A stretch of DNA of 64,000 nucleotides from Lysobacter stagni. GTDB taxonomy: Bacteria > Pseudomonadota > Gammaproteobacteria > Xanthomonadales > Xanthomonadaceae. Below the pieces are notes generated by a model, which saw only the letters and a program-made list of their open reading frames with translations, ran no database searches and was not told the origin of the DNA. The translations under genes and the position numbers were made by a program. Below, piece after piece: positions 30,735 through 39,991 of this stretch (within the stretch, counting starts at the first letter, position 1; each line of letters starts with the position of its first letter). Location of the stretch: NCBI RefSeq assembly GCF_030053425.1, contig NZ_JASGBI010000002.1, forward strand, positions 1 to 64,000, given 5' to 3'.

Positions 30735-30803
30735 TCATTCCCGCGGGAGTGGATAACGCAACGCCCCTCCCTTCCGTCGCCGGCCCGCTCGCGCGGGGAT
30801 GAC
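30735..30803. repeat. Palindromic GTCATTCCCGCG repeat within the iron operon
   Basis: Arms GTCATTCCCGCG (30735-30746) and CGCGGGGATGAC (30792-30803) pair at 11 of 12 positions. They fill most of the 114-bp gap between DUF2271 and DUF4198. This is a common dispersed-repeat form. It could attenuate transcription or shape transcript stability mid-operon. Confidence 0.65.
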
Positions 30804-30839
30804 ACCCGATACGACACCGATCCGCCACGGAGCATCGCC

Positions 30840-31649
30840 ATGAAACGTTCCCTCATCCCCGCCGCGCTCGTGCTGGCCCTTTCGCTTCCCTTCGCCGCGC
30901 AGGCGCACAAGGCCTGGCTGCAGCCGTCGCAGACCGTGCTTGCAGGCAATACCCCGTGGGTGACGGTGGATGCGGCGGTGTCCAACGACCTGTTCTATTT
31001 CAACCACGTGCCGCTGAAGACGGACAACCTCACCATCACCGCGCCCGACGGCAGCACCGTCGCGCCGCAGAACAGCGCCACGGGCAAGTACCGCACCACG
31101 TTCGACGTGGAGCTGAAGCAGCCCGGCACCTACCGCATCGGCGTGGTGAACAACTACGCGACCGCGAGCTGGGACGAGAACGGCCAGCCCAAGCGCTGGC
31201 GCGGCACCGAAGCGACCTTCGCCACCGAGGTGCCGAAGAACGCGAAGAACCTGCAGGTGGGCCAGTCGGTCAGCCGCGTGGAAACCTTCGTCACCAGCGG
31301 CTCTCCGAGTGAGACCGCACTCAAGCCCAGCGGCGTCGGCCTGGAACTGGTGCCGGTGACGCATCCCAACGACCTGTTCGCGGGCGAGGAAGCGAAGTTC
31401 CGCCTGCAGGTCGACGGCAAGCCGGCGTCGGGGCTGGATGTCGAGATCGTGCGTGGCAACACGCGCTATCGCAACGCGCAGGACGAGCTCAAGGTGAAGA
31501 CCGACGCGAAGGGCGAGTTCACCGTGACCTGGCCCGAAGCCGGCATGTACTGGCTGGAAGCGAACACGCAGGACAACAAGACCACCGTGCCGGGCGCGAA
31601 GCAGCGTCGCCTGGGCTACGTGGCCACGCTGGAAGTCCTGCCGCAGTAA
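30840..31649 (+). CDS. Periplasmic DUF4198 domain protein
   Basis: 269 residues with a clear signal peptide (AQA at about 20-22) followed directly by [14 protein letters not shown], the DUF4198/NikM-like start. In the family the N-terminal His can bind metal. Immunoglobulin-like beta strands follow and the end forms a second domain ([20 protein letters not shown]). DUF4198 proteins often sit by metal-uptake genes, here between DUF2271 and ApbE. Its exact job is unknown. Confidence 0.8.
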   Translation: MKRSLIPAALVLALSLPFAAQAHKAWLQPSQTVLAGNTPWVTVDAAVSNDLFYFNHVPLKTDNLTITAPDGSTVAPQNSATGKYRTTFDVELKQPGTYRIGVVNNYATASWDENGQPKRWRGTEATFATEVPKNAKNLQVGQSVSRVETFVTSGSPSETALKPSGVGLELVPVTHPNDLFAGEEAKFRLQVDGKPASGLDVEIVRGNTRYRNAQDELKVKTDAKGEFTVTWPEAGMYWLEANTQDNKTTVPGAKQRRLGYVATLEVLPQ

Positions 31650-31657
31650 TCGTCGAA

Positions 31658-32629
31658 GTGGCTTCACACGCGCACATCGCCGCTCCACGCGCCGTCGACA
31701 CGCTCGGCGGCGCGACCATGGGCACCACCTGGTCGGTGAAGTTGGTCGCACCCGCTCACATGGATCTGCATGCGTTGCACGCGAGCGTGCAATCGCAGCT
31801 CGATGGCGTCGTCGCGCAGATGAGCAACTGGGAGCCGGACTCGGACCTCAGCCGCTACAACGCGTCCCCTGCGGGCACCTGGCAGGCGGTGCCCGATGGT
31901 TTCTGGACGGTGCTCGCGTGCGCGTTGAACATCGCCCACGAAAGCGCAGGCGCCTACGATCCAACGGTCGGCCCGCTCGTGGACGGCTGGGGCTTCGGCC
32001 CGCCCGGTCGTCGCGAGGGCACGTTCTCGCCCGATGCGGTGCGTGCGCAGGTGGGCTGGCAACGCGTGATCACCGACGCACAGACACGACGCGTGCTGCA
32101 GCCGGGCGGTACGTGCCTGGATCTGTGCGCTATCGCGAAGGGCCACGGTGTGGACGCGGTTGCACGCCATCTGCGCTCGCAGGGCGTTGAGGCGGCGCTG
32201 GTCGAGGTCGGCGGCGAACTCTATGGTTACGGACGCAAGCCCGACGGCACGGCATGGCGCGTGATCGTGGAAGGCTGGGCCGGCGATGAGGACGATGCGA
32301 ACGACGCGCGCATCCTCGCGCTCGATGGCCTGGCGGTGGCCACGTCGGGCGATCGCTGGCATCGGCGGCACGACGGTTCGCACGACATCAGCCACACGCT
32401 CGATCCGCGCAGCGGTCGCCCGGTCGTCAACGCACCCACGGCGGTCAGCGTTGCCGCCACCGATGCCATGCATGCGGACGCGTGGGCCACCGCGCTGACG
32501 GTGCTCGGCATGCGCGAGGGCTTCGATGTCGCCTGCGCACGTGGACTGGCCGCGCGCTTCGTCGATGCGCGCGACCCACACGCCGTCGAGGAGCGCGTGA
32601 CGCCCGCCTTCCAGGCGCTGCTGGCATGA
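31658..32629 (+). CDS. apbE: FAD:protein FMN transferase (ApbE)
   Basis: 323 residues. ApbE motifs: GATMGTTWSV at the start, MSNWEPDSDLSRYNAS, GAYDPTVGPLVDGWGFG, LDLCAIAKGHGVDA, and the C-terminal HTLDPRSGRPV and TDAMHADAWATALTVLG with the metal-binding Asp. It moves FMN from FAD to a Thr/Ser of a target protein, plausibly DUF2271. Unlike most ApbE proteins it lacks an obvious signal peptide or lipobox; the GTG at 31658 is the only start giving a complete fold. The ATG of the next gene overlaps its stop. Confidence 0.92.
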   Translation: MASHAHIAAPRAVDTLGGATMGTTWSVKLVAPAHMDLHALHASVQSQLDGVVAQMSNWEPDSDLSRYNASPAGTWQAVPDGFWTVLACALNIAHESAGAYDPTVGPLVDGWGFGPPGRREGTFSPDAVRAQVGWQRVITDAQTRRVLQPGGTCLDLCAIAKGHGVDAVARHLRSQGVEAALVEVGGELYGYGRKPDGTAWRVIVEGWAGDEDDANDARILALDGLAVATSGDRWHRRHDGSHDISHTLDPRSGRPVVNAPTAVSVAATDAMHADAWATALTVLGMREGFDVACARGLAARFVDARDPHAVEERVTPAFQALLA

Positions 32630-34269
32630 CGGCGATAGTGGGCAACGGTTCGCTGCGCACCCGGGTCGGCAATGGCCTGGTGCTGGCCGGGTTGTTCGCC
32701 ATCGTCCTGGTGTTCGCACGATGGCAGACCGACCCCTGGTGGATGGCTTCGCCGCGTGCGGGCAGCTGGGTGCTCGCCACGCTCGTCGCGCTGGCATTCC
32801 TCGGGTTGTGCGTGGCCACCTGGGCGAACGCACGCCAACACGACGACGACGCCGCGTCCGACGACACGGTTTCCGCGCACGACAGCGTATTGCTGACATG
32901 GGCCAGCCAGACCGGCTTCGCCCAGCAGCTGGCGCAACACACCGCCGACGCATTGCGTGGCGCGGGCCTGACGGTTCGTGCGCTGCCGTTACACCGCGTC
33001 GACGCTGATACCTTGCGCACCCATCGTCGCGCCTTGTTCATCGCCAGCACCACGGGCGAGGGCGACCCGCCCGATCACGTACTCGGATTCACCCGCCACG
33101 TGCTCGGCCAGCCGCTGGCGCTGGGCGGCCTGCAGTACGCGGTGCTCGCACTGGGCGATCGCGCCTACGATCATTTCTGCGGGTTCGGCCGACGTCTGGA
33201 CCAATGGTTGCACCACAACGGCGCGCAGCCGCTGTTCGATCGCATCGACGTCGATGCGGGCGACGCCGGCGCGCTGCGGCACTGGCAGCACCGGCTGGGG
33301 CAGATCAGCGGGAATGTCGCGTTGGCGGACTGGAGCGCGCCCGCGTATCGCCCGTGGCGCCTGCACGAACGCGAATGGCTCAACCCCGGCAGTGTCGGCG
33401 GCCCGGCGTATCACCTCGCGCTGGTGCCGGTGGACCCGCGCGACCTGCAGTGGCAGGCCGGCGACATCGCCGAGATCGGTCCGCGCCATGCGCATGCAGA
33501 GGTGGACACGTGGGTTGCGGCGGCACGGGCCGACGGCACCGCACTGGCCCGTTGCGACGATGAGTCGCTCGAACTGTCGCAGCTGCTGCAACGCTCGCAG
33601 CTTCCGCTGCCGCTGGACATGCACGGCATGTCGGCGCAGGCGATCGCCGACACCCTGCGCCCGCTGCCGCATCGTGAATATTCGATCGCCTCATTGCCCT
33701 CCGACGGCAGCCTGCAGCTGTTGGTGCGCCAGATGCGTCACGCCGACGGGCGGCTCGGCAGCGGCAGCGGCTGGCTCACCGCGCATGCGGTTCCGGGTTC
33801 GCGCATCGACGTGCGTATCCGTCGTAATCCATCGTTCCATGCGCCGCAGGACGACCGCCCGATGGTGCTCATCGGCAACGGCACCGGTCTGGCCGGGCTG
33901 CGCGCACTGATGAAGGCGCGCATCGCCGCGGGCCACCACCGCAACTGGCTGCTGTTCGGCGAACGCCAGCGCGCGCACGACTTCCACCATCGCGACGAGG
34001 TCGAAGGCTGGCTGCGCGAAGGCAAGCTCGAGCGCGTCGACCTGGCGTTCTCCCGCGACGACGCTATGCGGCGCATCTATGTGCAGGATCGCCTGCAGCA
34101 GGAGCTTCCCCGACTGCGCGAATGGATCGCCGAAGGCGCTGCCGTCTACGTCTGCGGCAGCCTCGAAGGCATGGCGCCTGCGGTCGATGCCGTATTGCGC
34201 GATGCGGTGGGCCTGGACGCGCTGGAGACGATGGCGGCCGAAGGCCGGTATTGCCGCGACGTTTACTGA
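32626..34269 (+). CDS. Membrane-anchored diflavin reductase (CysJ-like flavoprotein)
   Basis: 547 residues. Two membrane helices (about 15-33 and 47-66) precede a flavodoxin domain (WASQTGFAQQLAQ at 91-103; STTGEGDPPD), an FAD domain (REYSIAS) and an NADPH domain (GNGTGLAGLRALM, RRIYVQDRLQ, ending GRYCRDVY). Domain order equals CysJ and P450 reductase, but the anchor is absent from CysJ (41105-42934). It would take electrons from NADPH to the inner membrane, feeding the PepSY/DUF2271 partners. Its ATG overlaps apbE (ATGA). Confidence 0.88.
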   Translation: MTAIVGNGSLRTRVGNGLVLAGLFAIVLVFARWQTDPWWMASPRAGSWVLATLVALAFLGLCVATWANARQHDDDAASDDTVSAHDSVLLTWASQTGFAQQLAQHTADALRGAGLTVRALPLHRVDADTLRTHRRALFIASTTGEGDPPDHVLGFTRHVLGQPLALGGLQYAVLALGDRAYDHFCGFGRRLDQWLHHNGAQPLFDRIDVDAGDAGALRHWQHRLGQISGNVALADWSAPAYRPWRLHEREWLNPGSVGGPAYHLALVPVDPRDLQWQAGDIAEIGPRHAHAEVDTWVAAARADGTALARCDDESLELSQLLQRSQLPLPLDMHGMSAQAIADTLRPLPHREYSIASLPSDGSLQLLVRQMRHADGRLGSGSGWLTAHAVPGSRIDVRIRRNPSFHAPQDDRPMVLIGNGTGLAGLRALMKARIAAGHHRNWLLFGERQRAHDFHHRDEVEGWLREGKLERVDLAFSRDDAMRRIYVQDRLQQELPRLREWIAEGAAVYVCGSLEGMAPAVDAVLRDAVGLDALETMAAEGRYCRDVY

Positions 34270-34799
34270 CGGCCGATACCGTCGGGCAACCTGACAAAAA
34301 CGTAGCGGGACCTTCTCCTCCGCTGTCGGCGCGCCAGCAGACCCGTGTAGACGGCGCACAGTGCCATCACGACACCCACGACACCGCCGACACGCGCCTC
34401 GAACAGGCGCGATGCACCGATCTGTTCGTGCGTGCGCACCGCGCGTCCGGCCACGCGCAATTCGTAGACATCGCGGCGACCGCCCACGTCACGGGTGTCG
34501 GCAGGCTCGACCAGCACCGTGACCGTGTCCCTGCCTGCCTGCATGAGCGCGTCCGTCGCGACGCCCATGCCGCCGTTGATGCTTCCGTACGCGAAGGTTC
34601 CGTCCACGCCCTCCAGGCCGAACTCGATGCGGTATCCCGAGTCCTTCACCCAACTGACGGGCGCGTGGAGTGCCTGCAGTCGCGACCGGGTCGGGATGCC
34701 ATCGAAGTTCAGCCATGCGTACAAGCCCAGCGCACCGATCGCCGCGCCCAGCAGCGTGCAGATGAGCAGCCCTCTGGTTCCCAACCGGCCGGTGATCAT
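34263..34799 (-). CDS. Two-helix membrane protein of unknown function
   Basis: 178 residues. Membrane helices at about 10-30 and 137-157 flank a ~100-residue non-membrane domain (IEFGLEGVDGTFAYGSINGGMG, TVTVLVEPADTRDVGGRRDVYELRV). The end is very basic (LARRQRRRRSRY). The layout resembles DUF3592-like proteins, but I do not recognise the family. Its 3' end overlaps the diflavin reductase end by 7 nt, with no terminator between. It follows the HutD gene by 9 bp. Confidence 0.7.
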   Translation of the reverse strand: MITGRLGTRGLLICTLLGAAIGALGLYAWLNFDGIPTRSRLQALHAPVSWVKDSGYRIEFGLEGVDGTFAYGSINGGMGVATDALMQAGRDTVTVLVEPADTRDVGGRRDVYELRVAGRAVRTHEQIGASRLFEARVGGVVGVVMALCAVYTGLLARRQRRRRSRYVFVRLPDGIGRQ

Positions 34800-34808
34800 C
34801 AGTTCGCC

Positions 34809-35417
34809 TTACGCGACCGGTTCGATGCGGATCAGCAGCGCCTCGCCGCCCCCATCGATGACATGACGCAGCCGTGCTTCCCCGGTTTCGAAGATCGCCG
34901 TGTCCGCGGCCGCGAGCGGTGGCAGGCCGGAGTCGTCGTCGAAACTCGCCTGCCCCGCGATGAGGTGCACCGCCCAGGTCGTGCCCGGATCGGCGAACAC
35001 CACCATCGGCCCCACCAGCGGTCGGTGCCACAGCGTCGCCCTCACGCGATCGCGGCGCCACATCAGGTTGAAGTCGTGGGTCGGCCCGTCGATCAGTTCG
35101 CCCACGAGCCTGCGTTCGCCCGCAAAGCGAAGCCGGTCGTGCGGCGGGAGGAGTTCATGCGCCTCGCCATCGTCGAAGCGCAGGCGCACGCCGTTTCCGG
35201 ACAGCAGCACCAGTTCGCGGTCGATGCCGGGGAACGAGGAGAACTCGGCGTCGCGCTCGATCTCGGCAATGGACAAGCGCCAGTCCCAACTCTCGTTTTC
35301 CACGGCCCCGGGCAGTTGGCCGGCATGGATCTGGCGCGTCCAGCCCAGCTGGTTGCGCCAGCGCTCGCGCCGGTACTCGTTGGCGGGAATGACCCAGGAG
35401 CGGCTGCCGTGTGCCAT
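34809..35417 (-). CDS. HutD family protein
   Basis: 202 residues, HutD/Ves-type cupin. The N-terminal WRNQLGWTRQI, the middle DWRLSIAEIERDAEFSSFPGIDRELVLLSGNGVRL and later DFNLMWRR are family markers. HutD proteins are often linked to histidine utilisation or cold/stress response, but no hut genes are near, so the function is open. The ATG at 35417 was chosen over a start 27 nt upstream. Confidence 0.82.
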   Translation of the reverse strand: MAHGSRSWVIPANEYRRERWRNQLGWTRQIHAGQLPGAVENESWDWRLSIAEIERDAEFSSFPGIDRELVLLSGNGVRLRFDDGEAHELLPPHDRLRFAGERRLVGELIDGPTHDFNLMWRRDRVRATLWHRPLVGPMVVFADPGTTWAVHLIAGQASFDDDSGLPPLAAADTAIFETGEARLRHVIDGGGEALLIRIEPVA

Positions 35418-35501
35418 CGCTGTTTCCGCGGTTGGTTGCCGCACAGTCTAGCGGTGGCGTGGCCGGCCCATCGCATGCATGGGCCGGCGTGGCGTGGGTC
35501 A

Positions 35502-35855
35502 TCAACGTTTCGGTGGTGCTTTCGGCGGGGCCCCCTTGCCCGCCGCTCCGTTGGCCGGCGGTGCGTTGCGCGGTGGCGCGCCGCCACCACTGAGAACGAT
35601 GCGGTCGAGATTCTTCTCGACGGTCTTCAACCCGATGCCCTGCACCTGCGCCAGCTGTTCGGCCGAGCGGAACGGACCATTGGCCTTGCGATAGGCGACG
35701 ATGGCCTCGGCCTTGGCGGGCCCCACGTTGACCAGCACGCGGTCGATGGTGGCGGCATCGGCCGTGTTGATGTTGACCTTCTCCGCCGCCAGGGCCGAAC
35801 CGGCCAGCAGCAGCGACAGCATCAGGGATTTGGCGATCAGCAAAACGGGGTTCAT
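35502..35855 (-). CDS. Secreted helix-hairpin-helix protein (ComEA-like)
   Basis: 117 residues. A signal peptide (about 1-23) precedes a ComEA-type double HhH domain: KVNINTADAATIDRVL and GPAKAEAIVAYRKANGPF, then LAQVQGIGLKTVEKNL. A Pro/Gly/Ala-rich tail follows. ComEA-like proteins bind DNA in the periplasm and help pull it in during transformation. A role in competence is plausible but no com genes are close by. Confidence 0.87.
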   Translation of the reverse strand: MNPVLLIAKSLMLSLLLAGSALAAEKVNINTADAATIDRVLVNVGPAKAEAIVAYRKANGPFRSAEQLAQVQGIGLKTVEKNLDRIVLSGGGAPPRNAPPANGAAGKGAPPKAPPKR

Positions 35856-36122
35856 CGGTGCTCCTGGAGGTTGGGTTGGGACGCGCCTCGTCGCCGGCCG
35901 GCGACGGGCGATCCACTCTCGGTCGCGCGATCCGGTCGGCCCATCGCCATGCAGGCCGCCGTGCAGGTAGCGTGATGCCCTGCCGCGCGTGGGTGAATTC
36001 CGAGCGTTGGCCTTGCCATGGCGACGGACACACGGGGCCGTACGTGGCGGAGACGGTCCGATTCCGCACGGGGCCCGGGGCCGCGGAGGCGTAAACTTGT
36101 CGTCCCCCCGCTACGAGGCTGC

Positions 36123-37622
36123 ATGGCCATGGATACCAGCAAGGTCGACCGCTACGTCGGCGACAAATGGGACGACGAGATCGTTCCCCAACTCGTCGAA
36201 TACATCCGTATTCCCAACAAGTCCCCGATGTTCGACGCCGACTGGGTCAAGCACGGTTACATGGACGATGCGGTGAAGCTGATGGAGACCTGGGCGAAGG
36301 CCCAGCCGATTCCCGGCATGCAGGTCGAGGTGGTGCGCCTGGAAGGCCGCACGCCGCTGATCTTCATCGAGATCCCGGCCTCCAACGGCGGCAGCAACGA
36401 CGACTGCGTGCTGCTCTACGGCCACCTGGACAAGCAGCCGGAGATGACCGGCTGGGATCCGGAATTCGGCCCGTGGAATCCGGTCATCAAGGGTGATCGT
36501 CTGTACGGCCGCGGCGGCGCGGACGACGGTTACGCCATCTTCGGTTCGCTCACCGCCGTGCTCGCGCTGCAGGAACAGCAGCTGCCGCATGCGCGCTGCG
36601 TGATCCTGATCGAAGCCTGCGAGGAATCCGGCAGCTACGACCTGCCCGCCTACGTCGACCACCTGTCGGCGCGCATCGGCAAGCCATCGCTGGTGGTGTG
36701 CCTGGACTCGGGCTGCGGCAACTACGAGCAGCTGTGGTGCACCACGTCGCTGCGCGGCCTGGCCGGCGGCAACTTCACCGTGAAGGTGCTGAGCGAAGGC
36801 GTGCACTCGGGTGATGCGTCGGGCATCGTCCCGTCCAGCTTCCGCCTGCTGCGCCAGCTGCTGTCGCGACTGGAAGACGAAGCGACCGGAAAGATCCGCA
36901 TCGACGGCCTGTACGTCGACGTTCCCGCCGAACGCATGGCGCAGGCGCGCGAAGCGGCCAAGGTGCTGGGCAAGGCGGTGTTCGACAAGTTCCCGTTCCT
37001 GCCGGGCATGACGCCCATGGCGGACGACCTCGCCGAGCTGGTGCTCAACCGCACCTGGCGCCCGGCGCTGTCGGTGACCGGCGTGGACGGCATGCCGGCG
37101 CTGGCGTCGGCCGGCAACGTGCTGCGTCCGCATACCTCGGTGAAGCTGTCGCTGCGGCTGCCACCCACGCTGGACGGCAAGAAGGCCGGCGAACTGCTCA
37201 AGGAAACGCTGCTGCGCGATCCGCCCAACGGTGCGCAGGTCAGCCTGGACCTGGAGAAGTCGTCCAGCGGCTGGAACGCGCCGGCGCAGTCGCCGTGGCT
37301 GACCAAAGCCATCGATGCGTCCAGCCGCGAGTTCTTCGGCCAGCCTGCCATGTACATGGGCGAAGGCGGCTCGATTCCCTTCATGGGCATGCTCGGCGAG
37401 AAGTTCCCCGGTGCGCAGTTCATGATCACCGGCGTGCTCGGCCCGCACAGCAACGCGCACGGCCCGAACGAGTTCCTGCACATCCCGATGGGCAAGCGCG
37501 TCACGGCATGCGTGTCGCGCGTGATCGCCGAGCACCACCACGCCAGCCAGCGCGGCGAAACCACCGGTGCCGCCGTCGCTCCGGACAGTGGCGACCGCCA
37601 CGGCGACCACGGCTGCTGCTGA
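36123..37622 (+). CDS. M20 family metallopeptidase (dipeptidase)
   Basis: 499 residues. M20 zinc-site motifs: LLYGHLDKQPE (first His/Asp), YGRGGADDGYA, IEACEESGS (catalytic Glu pair) and HSNAHGPNEF near the end. The lid domain lies in the middle (SEGVHSGDASGIVPSSF). It likely cuts dipeptides or N-acylated amino acids in the cytoplasm. The C-terminus carries an odd tail rich in His, Gly and Cys (GDRHGDHGCC). The start ATG follows a 1-codon Ala spacing to MDTSKV; 36129 is an alternative. Confidence 0.9.
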   Translation: MAMDTSKVDRYVGDKWDDEIVPQLVEYIRIPNKSPMFDADWVKHGYMDDAVKLMETWAKAQPIPGMQVEVVRLEGRTPLIFIEIPASNGGSNDDCVLLYGHLDKQPEMTGWDPEFGPWNPVIKGDRLYGRGGADDGYAIFGSLTAVLALQEQQLPHARCVILIEACEESGSYDLPAYVDHLSARIGKPSLVVCLDSGCGNYEQLWCTTSLRGLAGGNFTVKVLSEGVHSGDASGIVPSSFRLLRQLLSRLEDEATGKIRIDGLYVDVPAERMAQAREAAKVLGKAVFDKFPFLPGMTPMADDLAELVLNRTWRPALSVTGVDGMPALASAGNVLRPHTSVKLSLRLPPTLDGKKAGELLKETLLRDPPNGAQVSLDLEKSSSGWNAPAQSPWLTKAIDASSREFFGQPAMYMGEGGSIPFMGMLGEKFPGAQFMITGVLGPHSNAHGPNEFLHIPMGKRVTACVSRVIAEHHHASQRGETTGAAVAPDSGDRHGDHGCC

Positions 37623-37647
37623 GGAAACCCCTTCGCTGCGTCATGCA

Positions 37648-37671
37648 GAACCCCCGCTCCGGCGGGGGTTC
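37648..37671 (+). terminator. Terminator after the M20 peptidase
   Basis: A perfect 10-bp stem (37648-37657 with 37662-37671, loop TCCG) is followed by CTGTTT. It lies 25 bp after the stop codon and fits an intrinsic terminator. Confidence 0.75.
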
Positions 37672-37783
37672 CTGTTTCGGGCCCCACCCGCGCGACGCCC
37701 GTGCCATCCGTCGAACGGTAGGCGTGCCGCCGCCGGCCCACTGCTACGATCCCCCTCGCATCACCCACCACAAGGAGGACGCT

Positions 37784-38029
37784 ATGGGCAGTCTGCTCTA
37801 TACGATCATCATCGGTGCGGTCATTGGCGTGCTGGCGCGCTTCTTCAAACCGGGCGCGGACCCGATGGGCTGGATCCTCACCATCGTGCTCGGCATCGTG
37901 GGCGCCTACATCGGTCGCTGGTTGTATCCCGCCGGCGGTCCCCTCGGCTTCGTGGTCTCGATCATCTGCGCGGTCGTGCTGCTCTTCCTGTACGAGCTGG
38001 TGCGCAAGAAGACCTCGCGACCCGCCTGA
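37784..38029 (+). CDS. GlsB/YeaQ/YmgE family membrane protein
   Basis: 81 residues with three membrane segments (about 5-18, 29-45, 53-74) and Gly-rich turns (ILTIVLGIVGAYIGRWL). This family of small transglycosylase-associated proteins is linked to general stress, function unclear. The ribosome site AAGGAGGA is one of the strongest in the window, suggesting high expression. Confidence 0.87.
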   Translation: MGSLLYTIIIGAVIGVLARFFKPGADPMGWILTIVLGIVGAYIGRWLYPAGGPLGFVVSIICAVVLLFLYELVRKKTSRPA

Positions 38030-38052
38030 TCCCCGGCGCGCTCCTGCAACAA

Positions 38053-38078
38053 AAAACCCCGGCGGTTGCCGGGGTTTT
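38053..38078. terminator. Bidirectional terminator between glsB-like gene and cysNC
   Basis: The stem CCCCGGC (38057-38063) / GCCGGGG (38068-38074) extends with A4/T4 (38053-38056 with 38075-38078). It has a T-run on either strand, serving both convergent genes. Confidence 0.85.
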
Positions 38079-38107
38079 CGTTTGGCGCGTCCGCAGGACG
38101 CCGGAGG

Positions 38108-39991
38108 CTAGTCGACCAGGTAATCGATCACCTGCTGCGCCAGCCGTTCGGCCGACTCGCCCACGGTGTCCAGCTGCAGTTCCGCCGCATCGGGGGCTTC
38201 GTACGGCGAATCGATGCCGGTGAAGTTGCGCAGCTGGCCGGCGCGCGCCTTCGCGTACAGGCCCTTCACGTCGCGCTGCTCGGCCACGGCCAGCGGCGTG
38301 TCGACGAACACTTCCACGAACTCGCCGGGTGCGAACAGCTCGCGCGCCATCTGGCGCTCGGCGCGGAACGGCGAGATGAAACTCACCAGCACGATCAGGC
38401 CGGCATCGCTCATCAGCTTCGCCACTTCGGCCACGCGCCGGATGTTCTCCACGCGGTCCTCGTCGGTGAAGCCCAGGTCCTTGTTGAGCCCATGGCGCAC
38501 GTTGTCGCCATCGAGGATGAAGGTGTGGAAGCCCATCGCGTGCAGGCGCTTGTCGACCAGGTTGGCGATGGTCGACTTGCCCGAACCCGACAGACCGGTG
38601 AACCACAGCACGCGTGGCTTCTGCCCCTTGATGCGCGCACGCGCGGCCTTGTCCACGTCCAGGTGCTGCCAGTGGATGTTGCCCGCACGGCGCAGCGCGA
38701 ACGACAACGTGCCCGCGGCAACGGTGGCGTTGGTCTGCCGGTCGATCAGGATGAAACCGCCGAGCGTGCGGTTGTCGGCGTACGCCTCGAACGGCACCCC
38801 GTGGTCGAGGTACAGGTTGCAGTAACCGACCTCGTTGAGCTCCAGATGCTTGGCCGCCAGCGCTTCCTGCGTGTTCACGTCGATCTTGTGCTTGATCTCG
38901 GTGACGCTGGCGCTGACGGTCCGCGTGCCGATCTTCAGCCAGTACGGGCGCCCGGGCAGCAGCGGCTGCTCGCCCATCCACAGCACGTGCGCGGCGAACT
39001 GGTCGGCCACCTGCGGCGGGTCGTGCGCGCCGGCCAGCAGATCACCGCGACTGATGTCCAGCTCGTCCGCCAGCGTGAGGGTGACCGCCTGACCTTCACG
39101 CGCGACCGCAAGGTCGCCGTCCGCGGTGACGATGCGTTCCACCTTCGAACGGCGGCCCGATGGCAGCGCCACGACCTCATCGCCCGGCCGCACTTCGCCT
39201 GCGGCAACGGTGCCCGCGAAGCCACGGAAATCCTGGTTGGGTCGATTGACCCACTGCACCGGCAGGCGGAAGCCGGCCGTGCCGCCATCGCGCGAAACGT
39301 CGACGTTCTCCAGATACTCGAGCACCGCCGGGCCGTCGTACCAGGGCGTGTTGTCGGAACGCCGCAGCAGGTTGTCGCCCCGCAAGGCCGACATCGGCAC
39401 CGCCTGCACGTCGTCGATGCCCAGCTGCGTGGCGAGTTCGCGGTAACCGGCGACGATCTCGTCGAACACCGCGAAGTCGTAGCCGACCAGGTCCATCTTG
39501 TTCACCGCCAGCAGCACGTGGCGGATGCCCAGCAGCGAGACGATGTAGCTGTGCCGGCGCGTCTGCGGCAACAGGCCCTTGCGCGCATCGACGAGCACCA
39601 CCGCGACGTCCGCGGTGGACGCGCCGGTGGCCATGTTGCGCGTGTACTGCTCGTGTCCCGGGCAATCGGCGACGATGAACTTGCGCTTGTCGGTGCTGAA
39701 GAACCGGTACGCGACATCGATGGTGATGCCCTGCTCGCGTTCGGCCGACAGGCCGTCCATCAGCAGCGCGTAGTCGATGTCCTCGCCCTGCGTGCCATGG
39801 CGACGGCTGTCGGCTTCCAGCGCGGCGAGCTGGTCGGAGAACAGTGCCTGGCTTTCGTACAGCAGCCGGCCGATCAAGGTGCTCTTGCCGTCGTCCACAC
39901 TGCCGCAGGTGATGAAGCGCAGCAGGCCCTTGGTTTCGTGCTGGGCGAGGTAGGCCGCGACGGCGGCGCCGGCATCGTGTGCGCGCGTCAT
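38108..39991 (-). CDS. cysNC: Bifunctional sulfate adenylyltransferase subunit 1 / APS kinase CysNC
   Basis: 627 residues. The N-terminal GTPase of ATP sulfurylase has the P-loop GSVDDGKST (30-38), [11 protein letters not shown] and NKMDLV; the C-terminal APS kinase has GLSGSGKST (about residue 450) and [13 protein letters not shown] hydrolysis drives sulfate activation to APS; the kinase then makes PAPS. The CysNC fusion is found in many proteobacteria. Its ATG overlaps the cysD stop by one base. Confidence 0.95.
   Translation of the reverse strand: MTRAHDAGAAVAAYLAQHETKGLLRFITCGSVDDGKSTLIGRLLYESQALFSDQLAALEADSRRHGTQGEDIDYALLMDGLSAEREQGITIDVAYRFFSTDKRKFIVADCPGHEQYTRNMATGASTADVAVVLVDARKGLLPQTRRHSYIVSLLGIRHVLLAVNKMDLVGYDFAVFDEIVAGYRELATQLGIDDVQAVPMSALRGDNLLRRSDNTPWYDGPAVLEYLENVDVSRDGGTAGFRLPVQWVNRPNQDFRGFAGTVAAGEVRPGDEVVALPSGRRSKVERIVTADGDLAVAREGQAVTLTLADELDISRGDLLAGAHDPPQVADQFAAHVLWMGEQPLLPGRPYWLKIGTRTVSASVTEIKHKIDVNTQEALAAKHLELNEVGYCNLYLDHGVPFEAYADNRTLGGFILIDRQTNATVAAGTLSFALRRAGNIHWQHLDVDKAARARIKGQKPRVLWFTGLSGSGKSTIANLVDKRLHAMGFHTFILDGDNVRHGLNKDLGFTDEDRVENIRRVAEVAKLMSDAGLIVLVSFISPFRAERQMARELFAPGEFVEVFVDTPLAVAEQRDVKGLYAKARAGQLRNFTGIDSPYEAPDAAELQLDTVGESAERLAQQVIDYLVD

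Noticed and set aside
34122..35975. 617-codon open frame on the plus strand
   Set aside because: Runs across the flavoprotein end and three minus-strand genes; no domain.
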